NCBI GenBank assembly: GCA_017421045.1
Contig: JAFQMC010000017.1
Coordinates: 1-64,000, forward strand
Direction: 5' to 3'
From: Clostridia bacterium
GTDB taxonomy: Bacteria; Bacillota; Clostridia; Oscillospirales; Acutalibacteraceae
Length of the DNA stretch: 64,000 nt
The notes beneath the pieces were generated by a model, which was given only the letters and a program-made list of their open reading frames with translations, had not been told where the DNA came from and ran no database searches. The translations under genes and the position numbers were made by a program. Shown here in pieces: positions 56,564 through 64,000 of this stretch (position 1 is its first letter; each line of letters opens with the position of its first letter).

Positions 56564-56875
56564 TTAAAGAATATCGGAACCGACAGCTTTTTCTACTGAC
56601 TTCTTAACATAAGCCATTCCCTGACCTGTATTTCCCTTAACACCGGGAATCAGAATTATCGCTGGTGTAGGCTTAAAACTGAATTTTTCAATTTCTTCTG
56701 TCAGGTCTGCCGCAAGCTGTTCAGTTATATAAACAATAGTATATGTGTCGCCTGAAGTAAGTTGCTTAAAAATCTCTCTTCCTTTTTGCTGATTATCAGC
56801 ATAGAAAACATCAAGTCCAAGGGCAGCAAATCCATATATACTGTCTCTGTCTCCGAGTACGGCTACTTTATACAT
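56564..56875 (-). CDS. atpF: V-type ATPase subunit F
   Basis: 103 residues. VLGDRDSIYGFAALGLDV at the start and ILIPGVKGNTGQGMAYV near the end are the subunit F pattern. Part of the central stalk with D. Overlaps the C-subunit gene by 8 nt. Confidence 0.94.
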   Translation of the reverse strand: MYKVAVLGDRDSIYGFAALGLDVFYADNQQKGREIFKQLTSGDTYTIVYITEQLAADLTEEIEKFSFKPTPAIILIPGVKGNTGQGMAYVKKSVEKAVGSDIL

Positions 56876-57842
56876 ACATTTCCCTTACCCTTTCACGAAT
56901 TACCCCATCATCAAGGGCGTTGAGTTTTGCAGTAAGAATAAGACGAACCGCTTTGATTTCTGTCTGCTTAGCAATAATATATGCCACCAGAGGGCCAATA
57001 GAAAAGGGTTCGGATTTCTGGGTTTTCATCAGATTGATGATGTAGTTATCGCACCATTTTTCAAAAGCAGAAAGCGATTCCTTTATATATGAAACAGAAT
57101 CTTTATAGTCAGTTGCTGAGAGATAACTGCATACTTCGTCAAAACCTCTGGCTGCTGATGATGCCAAAAGCTTAACATCGAGGCTCTCACAATCCGCCAT
57201 AGACCTTAACAGAAAGTCGGCGGATTTCAAAAGCTTTGCACCACGCACGGCAATCTTGATATTTCCTGCAGCAACAAACACTTCGCAATATCTGCGGATG
57301 AGAGCGTCGCCACTGTTATTGCCCAGTCTTTCAACCTCGTTAAGACAGGCTTTGTCAATAATCGCATCGCAAAGCTGACCGTCACCTGTTTTGAGGAGAA
57401 TAGACATGGCCTCCTGTGCAACAGAAGATAAAAACTCCGGCAACTCGCTGTATTCCTTGGACTTTACAGCTGAGTAGATATCCAAAGGACTCAGCACAGA
57501 ACCGGATAAAAACATAAACTCCGGGTCAATATCTGAATACACCGCTTTTATGGAAGCTTTCAGATTATGAAAATCATTCTGAACTCTGAAAAAATCGAAA
57601 CAGGACAAATCCCCTACCAGTTCTCTCATAAGTTCCCAGAGTGAATCCTGCTCGCAAAGAAGAATATCTTTGTGGCCATAATCACCGGATGTGCCCCAAC
57701 CCTGCTCTGTGAGATATCTCTCTACAGACTGGGCATCCTTCATAGAAATCATCTGGTCGATATTCTTTGAGGAGAGAAGCTTGTTTTCTTTGCAACGGAT
57801 TCGGGAAACCGCATAGATATACTCGTCTTTATTAATACGCAT
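56868..57842 (-). CDS. atpC: V-type ATPase subunit C (d-type)
   Basis: 324 residues from ATG at 57842, after GGGAGG. YIYAVSRIRCKENKLLSSK is the start of the family. It is the socket joining the rotor ring to the central stalk. The middle is diverged, as usual. Confidence 0.92.
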   Translation of the reverse strand: MRINKDEYIYAVSRIRCKENKLLSSKNIDQMISMKDAQSVERYLTEQGWGTSGDYGHKDILLCEQDSLWELMRELVGDLSCFDFFRVQNDFHNLKASIKAVYSDIDPEFMFLSGSVLSPLDIYSAVKSKEYSELPEFLSSVAQEAMSILLKTGDGQLCDAIIDKACLNEVERLGNNSGDALIRRYCEVFVAAGNIKIAVRGAKLLKSADFLLRSMADCESLDVKLLASSAARGFDEVCSYLSATDYKDSVSYIKESLSAFEKWCDNYIINLMKTQKSEPFSIGPLVAYIIAKQTEIKAVRLILTAKLNALDDGVIRERVREMYV

Positions 57843-57859
57843 ATCAAGGTCCTCCCAAA

Positions 57860-58444
57860 TCAAGCAAAGAGGAGCTTTGCAACTTCATCGCTGAAACGCT
57901 CTGATTCTGCTGAGAATATTGAGGAGAGTCCACAGTTTACTTCGATTCCGCCGTATGTGAGAATAAATCCACCGTCGATATCTGCAGGAGAAGTGCCGAT
58001 AGTAAGATTACCCTGGGCAGACTTTGAAAGCTCCTGATCATAATCCTTTGGCAAACGAGCTAAATCGCGAGCCGAAAAAGAAATCAAACCGTCTGCATCT
58101 TCGCTATACTTAGCTACCATTTTTGATATGACAGCAAAGTACTCATTATCGGGGAGATTATAAATGTACTCACGGGCGCTGTTTAGCGCTGATGCGATAA
58201 TCTCCTGCTTTGTTTTGAGGATAACAGAACGGGACTCGATATCAGCAGTGGATTTTGCTCTCAGGATAATCTCGTCGTATTTGCACACAGCGTCTTTTTC
58301 ACCATCGAAAACAATGCGTTCAGCCTGAGCTTTTGCATTTGCTATGATGTCGGCACACTGTGATTCTGTTGTTTTTTTGATATCTGCACAGGAGTTGTCT
58401 GCATCGAGCTTAATCTGTGCGAGAATTTTTTCTAAACCAGTCAT
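57860..58444 (-). CDS. atpE: V-type ATPase subunit E (peripheral stalk)
   Basis: 194 residues. A long helical N-terminal half with alanine, lysine and glutamate, then GGFILTYGGIEVNCGLSSIF near the end in essence. It links the catalytic head to the stator with subunit G/H. Confidence 0.92.
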   Translation of the reverse strand: MTGLEKILAQIKLDADNSCADIKKTTESQCADIIANAKAQAERIVFDGEKDAVCKYDEIILRAKSTADIESRSVILKTKQEIIASALNSAREYIYNLPDNEYFAVISKMVAKYSEDADGLISFSARDLARLPKDYDQELSKSAQGNLTIGTSPADIDGGFILTYGGIEVNCGLSSIFSAESERFSDEVAKLLFA

Positions 58445-58481
58445 AATGATACTCCGTAAAAAGGAATTTATCAGTAATTAA

Positions 58482-60988
<2,507 letters not shown>

Positions 60989-61006
60989 AGCAATTACACC
61001 TCAAAC

Positions 61007-61315
61007 TCAAATTATAATATCCAGAATTTTTTTATTTATCTCAGGTTGTTTCTTCTTAGCCTCTGACTTCAGGGCATCAGCCTCTAAAAGTGCCGAGTTC
61101 TTTGCTGTGACTATAATCTCATCTGCCGAAGCACGTGCTTTATCAGATTTATGCTCTATACACAGCTTTGCCTTTTCGTGAGCCTGACTGATTATATCAG
61201 AGGCTTTTTTCTCAGCAAGTTCCAGATCTTGTCGGGAATTACTCTGTGCTGTTTCAATACTCTTCTGAGCACTGAGCTCAGCATCCCGTATACTTTCTAT
61301 AGCAACAAAAGCCAT
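61007..61315 (-). CDS. V-type ATPase subunit G/H (peripheral stalk)
   Basis: 102 residues, almost fully helical and rich in Ala, Glu and Lys (SIRDAELSAQKSIETA, ELAEKKASDIISQAHEKA). It pairs with subunit E in the peripheral stalk. First gene of the operon; ends 18 nt before subunit I. Confidence 0.88.
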   Translation of the reverse strand: MAFVAIESIRDAELSAQKSIETAQSNSRQDLELAEKKASDIISQAHEKAKLCIEHKSDKARASADEIIVTAKNSALLEADALKSEAKKKQPEINKKILDIII

Positions 61316-61348
61316 ATACAGTCTTCCTTCCGTATATCATTATGAACA

Positions 61349-61377
61349 ATTTTACTCTTTAGAAAATTATTAGTCAA
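61349..61377 (-). promoter_or_regulatory. Promoter of the V-type ATPase operon
   Basis: On the minus strand, TTGACT (61372-61377), 17-nt spacer, TAAAAT (61349-61354), 33 nt before the first gene. Confidence 0.8.
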
Positions 61378-61447
61378 GATAATTAAGCCATTATTAGCAA
61401 TTATTTCATAATTTTTGCAATTTTCAGGGTATGTATTGTCATATTTT

Positions 61448-61509
61448 TTTGTCCAATTAAATCAGCTCAATATTTAGTAACTCATTGTGACAAAATATTA
61501 AATTATAAT
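61448..61509 (+). promoter_or_regulatory. Spo0A-type control region of spoIIGA-sigE
   Basis: TTTGTCCAA (61448-61456) and, reversed, TTTGTCACA (61486-61494) resemble 0A boxes (TTTGTCGAA). TATAAT lies at 61504-61509 without a well-spaced -35, as is usual for Spo0A-activated spoIIG promoters. Confidence 0.5.
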
Positions 61510-61545
61510 GTGCAAAAATATATGTAAAAAGAAAAGGTGATATTG

Positions 61546-62352
61546 ATGCAGGTAATTTATATTGATACACTTTTATGCGTTAATCTGTTTATCGATTATT
61601 TTATTCTAAACATTGAAAGACGGATACTACATATAAATTCAAGGCACATAAGAATACTTCTGGGTGCGGTTGTTGGTTCACTATCAACACTTATTGTTTT
61701 TCTTGATATTTACAGCACATGGTTTTCGCTTATATACAAACCATTGTCAGCAATATTAATTATTATAATTGCCTATGGATACGATTCAATACGTAAACTA
61801 TTAATCCGTTCTATGGCTTTTCTGGGATTCAGTATGTTGCTTTGTGGCAGTGTTCTTGTGATTGATTTAGTTTTAAAACCTGAAAAGCTAGCTGTCTACA
61901 ACGATACTGTTTACTTCGATATATCCCCCACTCTGCTTATATGTTCAACACTGATTACGTATTTAGCACTTTCTGTTTATCAAAAAATATCAGACTCAGG
62001 TAAGCTTAAATGTAAAGTTAAGAATGTACTGATATATACAGATACCAATAGTCGGATGAGCTTTGAATCTGCTGTTGACACCGGATGTAATCTGAAAGAG
62101 CCATTCTCGGGTCTGCCTGTTATACTTACCGAAAAAGAGTTGCTTGGAGCACTAAAAATACCACCTGAGCAGATGCGTGTGATACCGCTTAGCACAGTTG
62201 CAGGCGAAGATATGATTATGGCATTTAAACCCAAATCAGTATTCATTAATAACAAACTTGTACACAATGGATGCTATATAGGTATATGCGATAAAAAACT
62301 CAACGGTGAAATCAAATCAATTATGGGAACGGAACTCGCGGAGGTATCATGA
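61546..62352 (+). CDS. spoIIGA: Sporulation sigma-E processing protease
   Basis: 268 residues from ATG at 61546, after AAAGGTGAT. Five hydrophobic segments precede a soluble aspartic-protease domain with AVDTGCNL. It cleaves the pro-sequence of SigE at the septum. It overlaps sigE by 4 nt. Confidence 0.93.
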   Translation: MQVIYIDTLLCVNLFIDYFILNIERRILHINSRHIRILLGAVVGSLSTLIVFLDIYSTWFSLIYKPLSAILIIIIAYGYDSIRKLLIRSMAFLGFSMLLCGSVLVIDLVLKPEKLAVYNDTVYFDISPTLLICSTLITYLALSVYQKISDSGKLKCKVKNVLIYTDTNSRMSFESAVDTGCNLKEPFSGLPVILTEKELLGALKIPPEQMRVIPLSTVAGEDMIMAFKPKSVFINNKLVHNGCYIGICDKKLNGEIKSIMGTELAEVS

Positions 62353-63071
62353 AATTCTTTATTATCAACATCAAAAGCATAATCCGAAAAATCACAACAC
62401 TTTTTCACGGCAAAAGCAGCGTACATTACATAAACGGAAGTGAGACTTTACCTGCACCTCTGAGTAATGAAGAAGAAAAAGAAATAATGGATGAACTCTC
62501 GAGAGGAAACGAAAATGTTAGAGAGAAACTCATTGTTCACAATCTGAGGCTCGTGGTATACATAGCAAAGAAATTCGAAAGTCCCAACTGTTCTGTGGAA
62601 GATATGATTTCTATTGGCACAATTGGTCTTATTAAAGCAGTCAACACCTTTTCGCCGGAAAGAAACATCAAGCTTGCTACGTACGCCAGCCGTTGCATTG
62701 AAAACGAAATTCTCATGTTTCTGAGAAAGTCATCACAACTTAAAAACGAGGTATCAATCGACGAACCGCTTAACACTGACTGGGACGGAAACGAACTGTT
62801 GTTGTGCGATGTTTTGGGAAGCGACCCTGACACTGTCAATACAGATATAGAAAAAGAGCTGGAAGCACGAGAACTGTTGATTGCAGTATCAAAACTCTCT
62901 GAGCGTGAATGTACCATTATGGAGCTTCGGTTCGGACTAAACGGTCAAAAGGAACACACCCAGAAACAAGTTGCTGATATGCTAGGTATATCACAATCCT
63001 ATATTTCAAGGCTTGAAAAAAAGATAATTTCAAGGCTCCGGTGCGACCTTGAAAAGACAGTTTTTCAATAA
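62349..63071 (+). CDS. sigE: RNA polymerase sporulation sigma factor SigE
   Basis: 240 residues. A hydrophobic, basic N-terminal pro-peptide (about 27 residues) precedes region 2 ([31 protein letters not shown]) and region 4 ([21 protein letters not shown]). It directs early mother-cell transcription after processing. sigG, the usual next gene, is absent here. Confidence 0.96.
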   Translation: MKFFIINIKSIIRKITTLFHGKSSVHYINGSETLPAPLSNEEEKEIMDELSRGNENVREKLIVHNLRLVVYIAKKFESPNCSVEDMISIGTIGLIKAVNTFSPERNIKLATYASRCIENEILMFLRKSSQLKNEVSIDEPLNTDWDGNELLLCDVLGSDPDTVNTDIEKELEARELLIAVSKLSERECTIMELRFGLNGQKEHTQKQVADMLGISQSYISRLEKKIISRLRCDLEKTVFQ

Positions 63072-63074
63072 CAT

Positions 63075-63116
63075 ACAGCACAGGACCGACATAATTTCCT
63101 ATGTCGGTCCCGCTGT
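63075..63116 (+). terminator. Hairpin after sigE
   Basis: GGACCGACATA pairs perfectly with TATGTCGGTCC, flanked by ACAGC/GCTGT. No T-run follows on the plus strand, so it is a weak terminator or a stabilising hairpin. Confidence 0.55.
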
Positions 63117-63128
63117 GTGCAAACAAAG

Positions 63129-63401
63129 TCAAAGTACATTATTGCTTGTAGAAGAAGCGTTGTTAGTACCCTGTGATCCTGTGTTACCTGAAGCGGTACT
63201 GTTCTCCTGATCGTCGTTTCCGATTACTCCGTCTCCGTCGGTAACAGTTCCGCTATTGTGTACTGTTGTGTTGCCACCGGTAGATTCTGTAGGCATCATG
63301 GTGGAAATCATTGTCTCGACCATATCAGCCTCGCTTTTGCAACCGCTGAGAGCACACAGTGCACACAAAGCCAACAAGATAATAGCTGTGATTCTTTTCA
63401 T
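63129..63401 (-). CDS. Small hypothetical lipoprotein
   Basis: 90 residues. Signal peptide ending in ALSGC (lipobox), then a Ser/Thr/Gly/Asn-rich tail without a recognised domain. GAGGTGAA precedes the ATG. Convergent with sigE. Confidence 0.75.
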   Translation of the reverse strand: MKRITAIILLALCALCALSGCKSEADMVETMISTMMPTESTGGNTTVHNSGTVTDGDGVIGNDDQENSTASGNTGSQGTNNASSTSNNVL

Positions 63402-63419
63402 AATTCACCTCATAGAATG

Positions 63420-63453
63420 TAAAAATACCGTCCTCTAAATACAAGGACGGTAT
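63420..63453 (-). terminator. Terminator between the MORN gene and the lipoprotein gene
   Basis: On the minus strand, TACCGTCCT pairs with AGGACGGTA, followed by five T. It ends the MORN-repeat transcript just before the lipoprotein's ribosome site. Confidence 0.82.
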
Positions 63454-63483
63454 TATTATGTGAATAAGATTTGATATTATGTT

Positions 63484-64000
63484 TTATTTGAGCAAATCAT
63501 CTACAGATATTTCTTTTTTTATTGTTCTAAGGCTTTTCTCATCCCAGAATTCTACAGTAAATGTGTTTTCAGCAAAACCCGTGATTCGAATACCTCCGTT
63601 AACATTCTCGCAAGCGGAATCGATGTACATAAACTTACCGTTATTATCAAATCGCACACCGACGCCTGTGGGTTTGTTATCTTTCCAGGAACCTGTATGT
63701 ACAATTCCCGTCTCGGAATTCACACCAACACCGAAGCCGTTGCGAAGATTATTCTGCCAATTTCCCCAGTAGCACAGACTTCCGTCTTTATAGTAGAAGC
63801 TACCGATGCCGTGACGCATATCAGCTTTGTAGTCACCGTCATAGGCTGTGTTCCCGTTTTCCATCAGAGTTTTTCCGTGTCCGTTGCGTTTTCCGTTTTC
63901 GTCAACATCACCATAGTAGAAGTACTTAGCTCCGTTGCTTTCAATGACAGAATCAGAAGGATTGCTGTCTACATAATCGGATGAACTATTGATATCAATA
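63484..64000 (-). CDS. MORN-repeat protein (partial, runs off right edge)
   Basis: The frame stays open from the stop at 63484 to base 64000, so at least 171 residues; the start is missing. Repeats of the form YxGxxxNGxxxGxG are seen (FYYGDVDENGKRNGHGK, YDGDYKADMRHGIGSF, WGNWQNNLRNGFGVG, HTGSWKDNKPTGVGV). MORN repeats usually bind other proteins or membranes. A preceding Asp/Ser-rich segment is visible. Function unknown. Confidence 0.78.
   Translation of the reverse strand, partial: IDINSSSDYVDSNPSDSVIESNGAKYFYYGDVDENGKRNGHGKTLMENGNTAYDGDYKADMRHGIGSFYYKDGSLCYWGNWQNNLRNGFGVGVNSETGIVHTGSWKDNKPTGVGVRFDNNGKFMYIDSACENVNGGIRITGFAENTFTVEFWDEKSLRTIKKEISVDDLLK

Overview
The window is bacterial chromosomal DNA from a moderately AT-rich, spore-forming member of the Clostridia, most likely the Ruminococcaceae/Oscillospiraceae. 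The evidence is Gram-positive PolC, the Firmicutes order rpsB-tsf-pyrH-frr-uppS-cdsA-dxr-rseP-ispG-polC, spoIIGA-sigE, a YlmC/YmxH sporulation protein, cdaA-cdaR, a V-type ATPase operon and a ZTP riboswitch ahead of pflB. Shine-Dalgarno sites (GGAGG, GGTGAT) are strong, and they moved many starts downstream of the longest reading frame.

Layout. 1-4260 is the right end of an integrated element. It carries a GIY-YIG/DEAD-helicase protein (cut by the left edge), a methylase-like partner without NPPY, and an AlbA/Schlafen-type ATP-binding regulator. It ends in a 56-nt 3' fragment of tRNA-Ser(CGA) that I read as an attachment site. 4261-10700 is core genome: ZTP-controlled pflB-pflA, a DNA glycosylase, a substrate-binding lipoprotein, a radical-SAM protein and tRNA-Ser(GGA). 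10697-16744 is a tightly overlapping seven-gene minus-strand run (vanZ-like, MATE, SpoIVFA/SpoIVFB-like pair, radical SAM, DUF2344, HAD nucleotidase). 16866-20309 holds a small export protein and two flavoproteins.

20369-26867 is minus strand: cdaR, cdaA, a cysteine-desulfurase homologue with DUF3343, and the lysine/diaminopimelate genes dapB, dapA and asd. 27067-30253 is queA-tgt-yajC-TIGR04086. 30295-33504 is a probable uptake and salvage operon (DUF1294, RluA, ECF S-component, uridine-kinase-like protein, DUF362). 33530-36016 holds a glycosidase-like protein and mtaB.

36043-48870 is the large translation, isoprenoid, phospholipid and replication cluster, with its own promoters upstream of rpsB and pyrH and a terminator between tsf and pyrH. 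49117-52478 holds a SleB-like hydrolase with a long structured leader, a PRC-barrel protein, two unknown membrane proteins and a lipoprotein. 52717-61315 is a complete nine-gene V-type ATPase operon whose proteolipid carries a sodium-site signature. 61546-64000 holds spoIIGA-sigE, a small lipoprotein and a MORN-repeat protein cut by the right edge.

The least explained items are the tRNA-bounded defence-type element, the multibranched leader of the SleB-like gene, the rpsB leader and the ECF/kinase pair. No CRISPR array, insertion sequence or rRNA gene was seen.
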